Shown in pieces: positions 17,366-26,617 of a DNA stretch of 64,000 nt. The stretch's first letter is position 1, and the number at the start of each line of letters is the position of its first letter. This stretch comes from Burkholderia glumae LMG 2196 = ATCC 33617 (GTDB lineage Bacteria > Pseudomonadota > Gammaproteobacteria > Burkholderiales > Burkholderiaceae). The DNA lies in contig NZ_CP009435.1 in NCBI RefSeq assembly GCF_000960995.1, forward strand, positions 496,001 to 560,000, read 5' to 3'. A model generated the notes under the pieces. The model saw only the letters and a list, made by a program, of their open reading frames with translations, was not told the DNA's origin and ran no database searches. Position numbers and translations under genes: made by a program.

Positions 17366-18544
17366 CTATGCCCGTTCGAGCCGGTTGCCGCCCAGCGATT
17401 TCGCGCGGTACAGCGCGCCGTCGGCACTGGCCAGCAGGTCGGCCAGCAGCAGCGCCGGCGGGAGGGGCGGCGGGAGGGGCGGGGTGCCGGCCTCGTCGGC
17501 GGCCAGACCGATGCTGACGGTGGCCCGGATCTCGAGGCCGTCGCCGCGGCTGTCGATCGTCTCGGCGAAGCGGCGCGCGACGGCCCTGCCCAGTGCCGCC
17601 GCGCGCTGCGCATCGGCACCGGCCAGCAGCGCGGCGAACTCCTCGCCGCCGAGGCGCGCGACGATGGCGCCCTCGCCCAGCTCGCCGCGCACGACTTCCG
17701 CGAAAGTCTTCAGCACCTCGTCGCCGGTCTTGTGGCCGTGACGGTCGTTGATGCGCTTGAAGTGATCCAGGTCGAAGGCCAGCACGGCGAGCGCCTGCCG
17801 CCCCGCCGCCGCGGCCACCACGCGCTCGCCCTCCTCGAAGAACCAGCGGCGGCTGCCGAGCCGCGTCAGGTAGTCGGTACGCGATTCGCGCAGCAGCTCG
17901 CCATGCGTCTCCTCGCGCACCAGCCGCAGCAGCGTCATCGGCAGCACCACCGAATAGAGCACGCCCTCGTACATCGTGAGCTGGCTGGCGGCCAGCACGA
18001 ACGACGGCCCGAATTCCCTCGCGAGCCAGGGCAGCGCGAGCGCGCGGGCCAGATAGAGCAGCGCATGCAGGCCCGTCACCGCAACCGCGATGCGCCAGGC
18101 CGGGAGCACGCGCAACGCCGCGTTGCGCAGCAGTTCGCGCGTGGTCATGGCACTCGCCAGCGCGATCGGAATCGCACTCAGATAGAGCCACATGGTCTGC
18201 TGCCCGCGCGTGCCGGCCACGACCCAGGCCAGCGCCAGCAGCGCGACCAGGCCCAGCGAAGCGCCGCGCCGACACCTGCCGTTCAGGATGGCCACGCCGT
18301 CCAGGATCAGCAGGTAGCCGGACACCATCACCAGGTTGGCGAGCGCCGACCCCCACGCGCCGGGCAGGCGGCCCCGCACCAGCACCACGGCGCAGCCGAT
18401 CGCGAGCGTCGCATAGCCCGCCGCGAACGTGCGCAGCGCCCGGCTGCGATTGGGATGGGTGCGATGTTCCCAGAACGTCATGCCCGCGCTGGCAAGCAGC
18501 GTTCCGATCGCGAGGAAATAAAAAGTAAGAAGGTCGACGTGCAT
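17366..18544 (-). CDS. membrane-bound diguanylate cyclase (GGDEF domain)
   Basis: This 392-residue protein makes c-di-GMP from two GTP. The N-terminal half (about residues 5-205) has six or seven hydrophobic segments and no known sensor signature. The GGDEF domain spans about 215-390 with active-site GGEEF at 299-303 and the metal aspartate in FDLDHFKRINDRHGH. The inhibitory I-site RxxD expected at about 290-293 is absent (GEGA), so product inhibition is unlikely at this site. A proline-rich insert (PLPPPLPP) lies late in the domain. ATG 18544 is chosen over the upstream in-frame ATG 18571, without strong ribosome-site support. Confidence 0.88.
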   Translation of the reverse strand: MHVDLLTFYFLAIGTLLASAGMTFWEHRTHPNRSRALRTFAAGYATLAIGCAVVLVRGRLPGAWGSALANLVMVSGYLLILDGVAILNGRCRRGASLGLVALLALAWVVAGTRGQQTMWLYLSAIPIALASAMTTRELLRNAALRVLPAWRIAVAVTGLHALLYLARALALPWLAREFGPSFVLAASQLTMYEGVLYSVVLPMTLLRLVREETHGELLRESRTDYLTRLGSRRWFFEEGERVVAAAAGRQALAVLAFDLDHFKRINDRHGHKTGDEVLKTFAEVVRGELGEGAIVARLGGEEFAALLAGADAQRAAALGRAVARRFAETIDSRGDGLEIRATVSIGLAADEAGTPPLPPPLPPALLLADLLASADGALYRAKSLGGNRLERA

Positions 18545-19050
18545 CGCTGACGAAAGAACTGATGCCGGCACCGCACGGCAGCAGCGGCATTCTACGCTGG
18601 CGCTTCGACACCGCCGTGATGGTCAAATTTCGGTGCGTGCCGGGACGCGGCCGCGCGTTCGACGCGGCGCGCGCCGCCTGCGTGCCCGGCGGCGCGGCCG
18701 CGCCGGCGGCGTGCCGCGAGACACGCCGCTTGCCCTGCCCGGGCAGCACGGCGACGCCTGCGAAGCGGCACGGCGCGGCCGCTTTGCGCCGGCCACGAAG
18801 CCCGCGCCGGCAAGGGCGCGGCGCGCGCCCGGGGGCTCGCGCCGGCACGCGCGGCGACCCGTCGGCGACGGGAGCCGCGGGCCGGCCCGCCAGCCGGGCC
18901 GCGCATGGCACGCGGCGCGCCGATTCCCGCTTGTTCGGCGAGCGCCCGCGCGCTTATCATCGTGCCGTACCGCGGCGCCCGCGCCTGCCTCGCCGGGCGG
19001 CGAAGCGGGATGCCGGCCTTGCACCGCCCCACCCCCACGATCGAACGCCG
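18545..19050. other. intergenic region, 506 bp
   Basis: This divergent region lies between the diguanylate cyclase and a hypothetical membrane-anchored protein. It is extremely GC-rich with many Ala/Arg/Gly reading frames on both strands, none supported. No clear promoter hexamers or repeats were recognised. Confidence 0.45.
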
Positions 19051-20019
19051 ATGCTCGCGCTCCTGTTGCTGATACCGCTTCTGGCCGGCCTGATCGCCGG
19101 CTTCCGGGACGGCGTGCTGGCCGGCCTCGCCGCCGGCGCGGTGGCCACCGTCGCCGAACTCCTGCTGCTGTCGGTGGCGGGCGTGCTGGCCCGGCGCCGC
19201 GACGCGAAGGCCGCCGCGCGCCGCGCCGCCGCCGCGGAAGACGCCGAGCGGCTCGCCGCTCCCGATCCGCTGGCCGCCGAGCCCTCCGCCGCGCCCGGGA
19301 TCGATGCGCACGCATCCACTCCGGCCCCGGCGCGCTCGCCCGCGGCACGCCTGGCCGAGATCCGGGCGCGCCGCCCCGACGACCGGCCGCGCCCGATCGA
19401 CCTGCTGCCAAGCCCGCTCGGCAGCCGCTCCGCATTCCTCGGCGCCGACCAGGGCCAGCCGCTGCCGGCCTTCCTCGGCGACTACGCGAGCTACCAGCGC
19501 ATCGTGCTCGACGTGGACCTGCGCGCGACCTCGCCCGGCGCCGTTCATCGCCAGCTCTACGCGGGCCTGCGCGCGGCCTGCCTCAAGCACGTCGACATCG
19601 ACGACAATCCGGCCGAACAGCAGCCCGGCATCGCGCCGCTCGACGATCTGCCCGAGCACTTCGAGGCCCTCAAGCGCGCCGACGACACGCTGTTCGTCGC
19701 GTTCCGCAGCCGGGACGCGCGCTGGGCCGGCTTTCGGCTCGGCCGCGACAGCTTCCGCTTCCCGCTCGACCGGCTCGCCGGGCTCGCGCTGAACGTCGGC
19801 ATCCCGGCCAAGGGCGCAGGCGGCTACGAGATCGAGGCGGTGTTCGACCGGCCGCGCCGCGACACCGAGGCCGAGGCCGACTGGCAATGGCACGGCAGCG
19901 CGTTCCAGCCCTCGCTGCCCTATGCCGACCGCCACTCGTTCGCGCTGCTCTACGCGCTGACCACGATCGCGCAGCTGTTCGACGTGCGGATCGTCTGCTC
20001 GACGTTCTCCGACTGCTGA
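19051..20019 (+). CDS. hypothetical membrane-anchored protein
   Basis: This 322-residue protein has two N-terminal hydrophobic segments (about residues 2-20 and 23-48), then an Ala/Arg/Pro-rich linker (50-125) and a soluble C-terminal domain (130-322). It contains DDLPEHFEALKRADDTLFVAFRS split over a conserved-looking acidic/aromatic stretch and ends ALLYALTTIAQLFDVRIVCSTFSDC. I do not recognise the family. Codon use is like that of neighbours, with strong GC3. ATG 19051 is chosen because hydrophobic sequence begins there; upstream in-frame residues are arginine-rich. No operon partner. Confidence 0.65.
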   Translation: MLALLLLIPLLAGLIAGFRDGVLAGLAAGAVATVAELLLLSVAGVLARRRDAKAAARRAAAAEDAERLAAPDPLAAEPSAAPGIDAHASTPAPARSPAARLAEIRARRPDDRPRPIDLLPSPLGSRSAFLGADQGQPLPAFLGDYASYQRIVLDVDLRATSPGAVHRQLYAGLRAACLKHVDIDDNPAEQQPGIAPLDDLPEHFEALKRADDTLFVAFRSRDARWAGFRLGRDSFRFPLDRLAGLALNVGIPAKGAGGYEIEAVFDRPRRDTEAEADWQWHGSAFQPSLPYADRHSFALLYALTTIAQLFDVRIVCSTFSDC

Positions 20020-20495
20020 GCGGCGGGCCGCCGGCACGCCGTCGCACGCTCGCGCGCGCCACGCGAGCCCGCAAGCAGCCCGCCTTGGCGCGGCAGCCGC
20101 TCGCAGCCACCGCGCGTGGCTGCCGGCCCCTCCGGGGGCGCGCCGCCCGACCGAATCGCCCGGCCGAATCGCCCCCGGCGTGGCCCGCCTGTCGCAGCCG
20201 TGCGCAGCGCCCGTTGCTCTCTCCGAGGCCCGCTCCGAGGCCCGCTCCGAGGCCCGCTCCGAGGCCCGCCCGCGGCGCCTCGCGGACGCATCCGAAGGGA
20301 GCGCGGCACCCCGCTTCGCCCGCCCCGGCCGACGGCCGCGCCGTCCCCTAAATGCGCCCCCAATTCTCCGTTCCGGCGGCGGTTGCATCCGCGTCACAGT
20401 CCACGATTTTCTGTCCCACCGTATCTCGAATTCAGGACTACACTGGTCGCGTTGCGGCGCGGGGGTCGGACGATTTGCGCCGTCGGGGAGATGCC
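20020..20495. other. intergenic region, 476 bp, with minisatellite
   Basis: The region lies before the penicillin-binding protein gene. It holds a 12-bp x 4 tandem repeat (listed separately) and, at about 20385-20455, a less GC-rich part likely to contain the promoter. No gene is supported. Confidence 0.5.
20221..20268. repeat. tandem repeat, 12 bp x 4
   Basis: Four perfect copies of CTCCGAGGCCCG lie head to tail about 230 bp upstream of the penicillin-binding protein gene. The copy number is likely to vary by slippage. No reading frame across it is supported as a gene. Confidence 0.92.
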
Positions 20496-23400
20496 ATGAA
20501 TCGGCCGGTTATCCGAATCCCGCTGCGCGCCGCCCGCACCGCCATGCCGGTCTGGAAGCGCGTCAAATGGTTGCTGGTCGCGGCCGTGCTGATCGCACTG
20601 GTGGTGGTGGCGCGGCTTTGTCAGATCGAATTCGCGACCTCCCGGTGGCAGGCGCGCTACCTCTCCAGCCTCGCCGGCGACGTCGGCTACACGATGGGCC
20701 CCGGTCCCAGCGACAGCATCCGCTACCCGGCGGGCGGCCCCTACGACCTGCGCCTCGGTTATTCCCAGCTGCCCGAGTTCGAACCTCGCCTCGTCGCGCG
20801 CGGCTACACGATCGCGGCGCAGGCGCGCGGCTCGGAGCGGCTGCTCTCGCTGGCCGACCAGGGCCTCTTCGTGCCTTACGCGGAAAAGGACCAGGCCGGC
20901 CTCACGGTGCGCGACGCGCGCGGCGAGCCGATCTACGACGCCACGTTCCCGCACCGCGTCTATCCGGACTTCGATGCGATACCGCCGCTGGTGGTGCGCT
21001 CGCTGCTGTTCATCGAGGACCGCTACCTGCTCGATCCCGACGCGCCGAATCGCAACCCGGCGATCGACTGGCGCCGCTTCGGCCGCGCGCTGTCCGACCA
21101 GGCGCTGCGCTACGTGAACCCCCACCAGCAAACGCCGGGCGGCAGCACGCTGGCCACCCAGATCGAGAAGTTCCGCCATTCGCCCGACGGGCGCACCGCC
21201 ACGCCGCCCGAGAAGCTGCGCCAGATCGCGTCGGCCTCGGTGCGCGCCTATCTCGACGGCCCGCAGACGCTGCCGGCACGCCGCCAGATCGTGGTGCGCT
21301 ACCTGAACTCGGTGCCGCTCGCGGCGCGCGCGCACGTGGGCGAGGTGACGGGCATCGGCGACGGCCTGGCGGCCTGGTACGGACGCGATTTCGGCGAGGT
21401 GAACCGCATCCTCGCCGCGCCGCCCAGCGAGGCGAACCGCGCCGAGCAGGCCGGCACCTATCGCGAGGTGCTGTCGCTGCTGATCGCGCAGCGCGCGCCG
21501 TCGTTCTTCCTCAATCGCGGCTATGCCGACCTGCAGAAGCTGACCGACAGCTATCTGCGGCTGCTCGCCAACGAAGGCGCGATCACGCCGGCGCTGCGCG
21601 ACGCGGCGCTGGCCGCTCGCATCGAACGGCACGCGCCGCCCGCGCTGCCGGCCCAGGCGTCCTACGTGACGCGCAAGGCGATCACCTCCACGCGCTCGCG
21701 GCTGCTCGGCGCGCTCGGCCTGTCGAGCACCTACCAGCTCGACCGGCTCGACCTCGACGCCACCGTCACGCTCGACAACGCCGTGCAGCAGGCCGTGGCC
21801 GACCAGCTCGCGGCCGTGACCACGCGCGACGGCGCCAGGCAGGCCGGCCTGATCGGCCAGCAGATGCTGCGGCCCGGCGACGATCCCTCGAAGATCTCGT
21901 ACAGCTTCACGCTCTACGAACGGCAGGGCGGCGCGAACCTGCTGCGCGTGCAGACCGACAGCGTGGACCAGCCGTTCGACGTCAACCGCGGCGCGCGCCT
22001 GAACCTCGGCTCGACCGCGAAGCTGCGCACCGTGCTGACCTACCTGCAGATCGTCTCGCGGCTGCACGACCAGTACGCGCCGCGCTCCACCGAAGAGCTC
22101 AGGCGCGTGCAGCCCGACCCGCAGGACCCGCTCACGCGCTGGTCGCTCGACTACCTGATCGGCGCGCGCGACCGCTCGCTTGCGCCGATGCTCGATGCCG
22201 CGCTCGAACGCAAGTACTCGGCCTCGCCCGGCGAGACGTTCTACACCGGCGGCGGAGCACAGACCTTCACCAACTTCGAGAAGAGCGAGGACGGCCAGAT
22301 CCTGACGATCCGGCTCGCGTTCCGCGACTCGGTCAACCTCGTGTTCGTGCGGCTGATGCGCGACATCGTGCGCTACGAGATGGTGCAGGCCGCGGGCCTG
22401 TCGGCGCAATGGCTCGACGATCCGGACCTGCGCGCGCGCTACCTCGCGCAGTTCGTCGACCAGGAAAGCCGCGTCTACGTGAAGCGCTTCTACGTGCAGT
22501 ACGCGGGCAAGCCGCCCGACGACGCGCTCGCGCTGATGCTCAGGACGGTACGCAAGACGCCGCCGAAGCTGGCCACCGTGCTGCGCAGCGTGGCGCCGGA
22601 CGCACCGCGCCCGTGGTTCGACACGCAAATGAAGACGGCGCTGAAGGGCACGCCGGCCGCCGGCCTCGCCGACGACGAGCTGGCCGCGCTCTACGCGAAG
22701 TACGGCGCCGACCGCTTCAGCCTCAACGACCGCGGCTACATCGCCAGCGTGCATCCGCTCGCGCTCTGGACGCTCGCCTACCTGCGCGCGCATCCGGACG
22801 CGACGCTCGACGCCGTGCAGGGCGCGAGCCGCGAGGTGCGCGCCGCCTCCTACGCGTGGCTCTACAAGACCCGGTACCACGCCACCCAGGACCGCCGGAT
22901 CCGCCGCATGGTCGAGCTGCGGGCCTACCAGGAGATCGGCCGGTCGTGGCAGGCGCTCGGCTATCCGTTCGCGGCGCTCACGCCGTCCTACGCCGCCGCG
23001 ATCGGCGCCTCGGGCGACCAGCCCGACGCGCTCGCGAAGCTGATCGGCCTCGTCGCCAACGGCGGCGCGCAGATGCCCACCGAGAGCATCACGCAGCTCG
23101 CGTTCGCGAAGGACACGCCCTTCGAGACGCGCTTCGTGCATGCCGACACCGCGCCGAAGCCGCTGCTCTCGCCCGAGATCGCGGCGGCCGTGCAGCCGAT
23201 GCTGCGCGACGTGGTGCAGCACGGCACCGGCAAGCGGCTCGCGCAGGGCATGACGTTCCCCGACGGCAGGACGCTCGAGGTGTTCGGCAAGACCGGCACC
23301 GGCGACCAGCGCTTCAACGTCTACGCGCCCGGCGCGCGCCTGATCGAATCACGCAAGGTGAACCGCAGCGCGACCTTCGTGTTCGGCATCGGCGAGCGCT

Positions 23401-23633
23401 TCTTCGGCGTGCTGACGGCCAACGCGCACGAGCCCTACGCCGCGCGCTACGAATACACGAGCGCGCTGGCCGTGCAGTTGCTGAAATCGCTGGCTCCGGC
23501 GCTGCAGCCGCTCGTCGAGGGGCCGGACGCGGCGCTGAAGGCGGCGCACGGCACCGCCGGCAGCCCGGCCGGCGCCGACGCGGCGGCGCGCGGCACCACC
23601 GCGACGCCCGCCGAGACGGTTTCGCACGGCTGA
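20496..23633 (+). CDS. bifunctional class A penicillin-binding protein (long form)
   Basis: This 1045-residue inner-membrane peptidoglycan synthase has a membrane anchor at residues about 25-43. The GT51 transglycosylase domain (about 160-330) has catalytic glutamate E174 in FIEDRYLL and GGSTLATQIEKF. The transpeptidase domain carries S506-T-A-K509, S612-V-N614 and K932-T-G-T935. Both activities look intact, but the motifs differ from classical PBP1a/1b (EDRxFYxH; GGSTITQQLxKN), and about 320 residues separate SxN and KTG, far more than usual. ATG 20496 has GGGGAG upstream. It converges on the phosphatase gene. Confidence 0.87.
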   Translation: MNRPVIRIPLRAARTAMPVWKRVKWLLVAAVLIALVVVARLCQIEFATSRWQARYLSSLAGDVGYTMGPGPSDSIRYPAGGPYDLRLGYSQLPEFEPRLVARGYTIAAQARGSERLLSLADQGLFVPYAEKDQAGLTVRDARGEPIYDATFPHRVYPDFDAIPPLVVRSLLFIEDRYLLDPDAPNRNPAIDWRRFGRALSDQALRYVNPHQQTPGGSTLATQIEKFRHSPDGRTATPPEKLRQIASASVRAYLDGPQTLPARRQIVVRYLNSVPLAARAHVGEVTGIGDGLAAWYGRDFGEVNRILAAPPSEANRAEQAGTYREVLSLLIAQRAPSFFLNRGYADLQKLTDSYLRLLANEGAITPALRDAALAARIERHAPPALPAQASYVTRKAITSTRSRLLGALGLSSTYQLDRLDLDATVTLDNAVQQAVADQLAAVTTRDGARQAGLIGQQMLRPGDDPSKISYSFTLYERQGGANLLRVQTDSVDQPFDVNRGARLNLGSTAKLRTVLTYLQIVSRLHDQYAPRSTEELRRVQPDPQDPLTRWSLDYLIGARDRSLAPMLDAALERKYSASPGETFYTGGGAQTFTNFEKSEDGQILTIRLAFRDSVNLVFVRLMRDIVRYEMVQAAGLSAQWLDDPDLRARYLAQFVDQESRVYVKRFYVQYAGKPPDDALALMLRTVRKTPPKLATVLRSVAPDAPRPWFDTQMKTALKGTPAAGLADDELAALYAKYGADRFSLNDRGYIASVHPLALWTLAYLRAHPDATLDAVQGASREVRAASYAWLYKTRYHATQDRRIRRMVELRAYQEIGRSWQALGYPFAALTPSYAAAIGASGDQPDALAKLIGLVANGGAQMPTESITQLAFAKDTPFETRFVHADTAPKPLLSPEIAAAVQPMLRDVVQHGTGKRLAQGMTFPDGRTLEVFGKTGTGDQRFNVYAPGARLIESRKVNRSATFVFGIGERFFGVLTANAHEPYAARYEYTSALAVQLLKSLAPALQPLVEGPDAALKAAHGTAGSPAGADAAARGTTATPAETVSHG

Positions 23634-23673
23634 CCGACGCGCGGTGCCGGCCACGGCGGGCCGCAACGACAGG

Positions 23674-23702
23674 CGGGGCGCCGGCTCGTCAGCGGCGCCC
23701 CG
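23674..23702. terminator. candidate bidirectional terminator
   Basis: CGGGGCGCCG (23674-23683) pairs perfectly with CGGCGCCCCG (23693-23702) around a nine-base loop, between the convergent penicillin-binding protein and phosphatase genes. No T-run follows, so termination may need Rho or the stem may only stabilise 3' ends. Confidence 0.5.
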
Positions 23703-23740
23703 CGTGCTCGATGGCGCGCGCCTGGTTGCCCGCGCCGCGC

Positions 23741-25432
23741 TCAGCAGCGATGCGGCTTGCTCAGCACGATGGTCTCGAACAGCGAGTAGTCCGGGTTCGG
23801 CGTCGAGTCGGCGCCGGCCGCGTGGTAGTAGCTGACCGTGATGGTGGTATTGCCGCCCACCTCGCCCGGCTCGTAGTCGAACACGGCGATCCCGTAACCG
23901 CTGCCGGCATCACGCCGCGCCGACCAGACCGCGTCCTCGCGCGCATCGGCGCCGGGCCGCACGAAGGTGCCGGCGGTGGCGCCCGGCACCGGCCGGTTCG
24001 GCTTGGTGAAGACCATCGCCTGCGGCTGCCCGGTGGCGGGATCGTCGCCATACTTGTCGGTCGGCGCGCTGGTCCCGCCGCCGCCGAGGATCAGGTGGAT
24101 CGTGCCGTGACGCGTGTCGAAGGTGCGGTCCTCGGGATCGGCGGTGACCACCGGCTTCGGCTGCAGCGTGTCGACCACCGAGCCGGTGGCCGCGTCCACG
24201 CCCGCGTGGTGATGGCAGCCGCGCACCGGGAAGCTGCGCTCGTAGTCGTGGTCGTGGCCGCACAGCACGAGATCGACGCCGTAGCGATCGAAGAGCGGCA
24301 GCCACGCCTCGCGGATGCCCTTGTCGGAGCCGTTGCCCGACTTCGACGAGCTGAGCGCGTCCTGGTGCATCTGCACCACGATCCAGTCGATCGAACCGTC
24401 TTGCGAGGCATGCCGCAGCGTCCGTTCGAGCCAGCGGGTCTGCTCGCCCTGGCTGTAGCCGCGCACGTAGAACGAGGTGCCCGGCGCCACCGGCTCGTGG
24501 CCGGTGCTGGCGGCCGGCACCAGCGGCGCGGGGCCGGCCACGAAGGCCGCGCCGTCCTGGTAGACCACGTCGTCGGCGTCGAGCGAGATGAACCGCACCG
24601 CGCCCACGCGGAAGGTGTACCAGCGCCCCGGGAAACGCGTGCCGTTGCCGGGCAGCGCGTAGCGCGCGAGGTAGGAATCGAGCCCCTGCGGGCCGTTGTG
24701 GAACTCGATCTCGTGATTGCCGGGGCACGGCATCCACGGACGGTTGGCGGCCGAGCTCTGGTTGTTGTTGCCGAAGTCGCGCCAGACGTCGGGCTGGTGC
24801 GCGGGATTCAGGTTCGCGTAGCAGAGGTCGCCGTTGAGCAGGTGGAACAGCGGCTGGAAGCGCTCCACCGCCTGCACCGCGAAGCGGCTCTGCGGCGACG
24901 ACAGCACCCAGCCCGTGTTCGGCGTGGCCAGGTCGCCGTAGCTGGTCCAGCGAAACGGCGCACGCCCGCGCGGCGCGGTGCGAAAGCTGGCAGCGAACGG
25001 CCGCGCGGCGTTGGCGTCGTTGTCGGCGGTGACTTCGTAGGCGTAGCGCGAGTCGGCCCGCAGCCCGAGCAGGCGCGCGTGATAGGCAAACACCACCGCG
25101 CCGTTCAGGCCGTCGGTGTAGCTGCGCTGCACGGCATGCACCGTGAATGGCCGGCCGGCGTCGCCCGACACGCGCACGCGCGGGTTCGCGGCGGGCGCGA
25201 GCGAGGCCCAGGAGATCGTCACCTCGGACGAGGGATCGTCGCCCCAGGTCAGGTGGATCTGCTCGGGCGTGCCGTCCGGCGCGGCCGCGGCCGCGCGCAC
25301 GGCGCCCAGGCCGCTCGCGGTGGCGAGGCCGGACACGCCGGCCAGCTTCAGGAAACCGCGGCGCGAGACCGCTGCGTGCTGCGACGCATGCGGGCCGGCG
25401 GACGGTGCTTCGGGGGGCGTCTGTTTCGACAT
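23741..25432 (-). CDS. Tat-exported purple acid phosphatase-like metallophosphoesterase
   Basis: The 563-residue protein has a Tat signal SRRGFLKLAGVSG within residues about 20-50. A fibronectin-like purple acid phosphatase N-domain (about 55-160) precedes a calcineurin-like domain: YGDLA, NGDLCYAN, GNHEIEF, MHQDALSSS and GHDHDYERS supply the two-metal ligands. It probably hydrolyses phosphomonoesters in the periplasm or outside the cell. ATG 25432 has GGAG nine bases upstream. Divergence from PhoD is clear because the motif order is that of the purple acid family. Substrate unknown; no Pho box was identified. Confidence 0.87.
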   Translation of the reverse strand: MSKQTPPEAPSAGPHASQHAAVSRRGFLKLAGVSGLATASGLGAVRAAAAAPDGTPEQIHLTWGDDPSSEVTISWASLAPAANPRVRVSGDAGRPFTVHAVQRSYTDGLNGAVVFAYHARLLGLRADSRYAYEVTADNDANAARPFAASFRTAPRGRAPFRWTSYGDLATPNTGWVLSSPQSRFAVQAVERFQPLFHLLNGDLCYANLNPAHQPDVWRDFGNNNQSSAANRPWMPCPGNHEIEFHNGPQGLDSYLARYALPGNGTRFPGRWYTFRVGAVRFISLDADDVVYQDGAAFVAGPAPLVPAASTGHEPVAPGTSFYVRGYSQGEQTRWLERTLRHASQDGSIDWIVVQMHQDALSSSKSGNGSDKGIREAWLPLFDRYGVDLVLCGHDHDYERSFPVRGCHHHAGVDAATGSVVDTLQPKPVVTADPEDRTFDTRHGTIHLILGGGGTSAPTDKYGDDPATGQPQAMVFTKPNRPVPGATAGTFVRPGADAREDAVWSARRDAGSGYGIAVFDYEPGEVGGNTTITVSYYHAAGADSTPNPDYSLFETIVLSKPHRC

Positions 25433-25637
25433 CGGTGGGCTCCGATCTTGTCTCGTATCGATCGCGCGGCCCGGCCGGGGCGGCCCGAGGGCGGCACGGC
25501 CGGGCGCTGCACGAGGGAGGCGACGGCCCTCGCCGTCGCCCGGAACCCCGACGATAGACCGGCAATCGTGACGCGCGGATGTCATGCACGCGGCGCCGGG
25601 CCGTGAACCGGGCTCGGTCCGGCCGCCGGCGGCACGC

Positions 25638-26555
25638 TCAGCGCGCGCGCGTCTTGTTGTCCGGGCGCGGCGCGCGCCGCCGCGGCGCGGCCGGCTTCGG
25701 CTCGCCGTCGGCCGGCGGCTCGTGCCTGGTGCCGCGCGCGGCCGGGGCACGGCGCGCGGCGGCGCGGCGCGGCGCCGGTGAAGACGGCGGGGCGGACCCG
25801 GACGACGGCCTGCCGATGGCCGTCGCCGCCTCGGCGAGCGCGGCCGGCAGCACGCCGTGCTCGGCGTGCCATTGGCGCAGCAGCGTGCGCGTCTGGCCGT
25901 CGATGGTGGCGCGCAGCAGCGCGCCGCGCCCGCCGTCGAACGACTCCCAGCCGAGCAGCGTCAGCGCCGAGCGCTGGGCGATGTGGAACACCGTGAGCTG
26001 GCCGAGCAGGCTGAACGCGCGAATCCGCGTGACGGGGCTGTCGGGATCGAGGCCCGAGATGCGGCCGACCAGCTCCGCGCAGACGTCGTTGAGCGGACGC
26101 CGGATGCGCTCCATCAGGATCTCGGTGGCCACGTCCGGTTCGAGCCCGGCCTGCTCGCGCGCGAAGAACATGCGCTGGTGAGCCGTCTTGGGCGCCGTGA
26201 ACATCCGCTCCAGGAGCGCATGCATGATGCCGAGGAACGCGTCGATCAGCGTCTCCACGCCGGCCTGCGCGGCCAGCATCGCGCGCGCGTGGTCGAGCGG
26301 CGGGCCGAACGCCCCGCAGGCGCTGTCGGCGATCGCGTCGGCGCAGGCGCGGAACACCCCTTCCTTGTTCTCGAAGTAATACTGCAGCGCCGGCGCGTTG
26401 ACCCCCGCGCGCGCGGCGATCTCGCGCGTCGAGGCGCCGGCGAACCCGCGCTCGCCGAACAGCTCGATGGCGGCCTCGATGATGCGCTGGCGTGTTTCGT
26501 CGCCCCGCGCATAGCCGCTCGACGACGCGCGACGCAGCTTCTTCGCTTCCGTCAT
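25638..26555 (-). CDS. TetR-family repressor, CerR-like, with basic C-terminal tail
   Basis: The 305-residue regulator has an N-terminal helix-turn-helix (about residues 20-65: IIEAAIELFGERGFAGASTREIAARAGV and the LQYYFENKEGVF segment). The ligand domain resembles the CerR C-terminal type (residues 85-215). Residues about 240-305 form an Ala/Pro/Arg-rich basic tail rare in TetR proteins. ATG 26555 has GAGGGG just upstream. It is divergent from the emrA-emrB-nodT operon, whose promoter carries a direct repeat, so it very likely represses that efflux system. Confidence 0.86.
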   Translation of the reverse strand: MTEAKKLRRASSSGYARGDETRQRIIEAAIELFGERGFAGASTREIAARAGVNAPALQYYFENKEGVFRACADAIADSACGAFGPPLDHARAMLAAQAGVETLIDAFLGIMHALLERMFTAPKTAHQRMFFAREQAGLEPDVATEILMERIRRPLNDVCAELVGRISGLDPDSPVTRIRAFSLLGQLTVFHIAQRSALTLLGWESFDGGRGALLRATIDGQTRTLLRQWHAEHGVLPAALAEAATAIGRPSSGSAPPSSPAPRRAAARRAPAARGTRHEPPADGEPKPAAPRRRAPRPDNKTRAR

Positions 26556-26589
26556 AGACCCCTCGCAATTCAAACAGACCACATTCTAC

Positions 26590-26617
26590 TTGACACAAAT
26601 TTACCAACTGGAATAAT
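26590..26617 (+). promoter_or_regulatory. sigma-70 promoter of the efflux operon
   Basis: A perfect -35 box TTGACA (26590-26595) is followed after 16 bases by AATAAT (26612-26617), a five-of-six match to the -10 box. Transcription would begin near 26624, giving a leader of about 24 bases before ATG 26648. Confidence 0.7.

Noticed and set aside
20180..25606. 1808-residue open frame on the plus strand and a 942-residue antisense frame (20394-23222)
   Set aside because: Both are Arg/Ala/Gly/His-rich shadow frames over the penicillin-binding protein and phosphatase genes, which have full domain matches. Long antisense frames are expected at this GC content.
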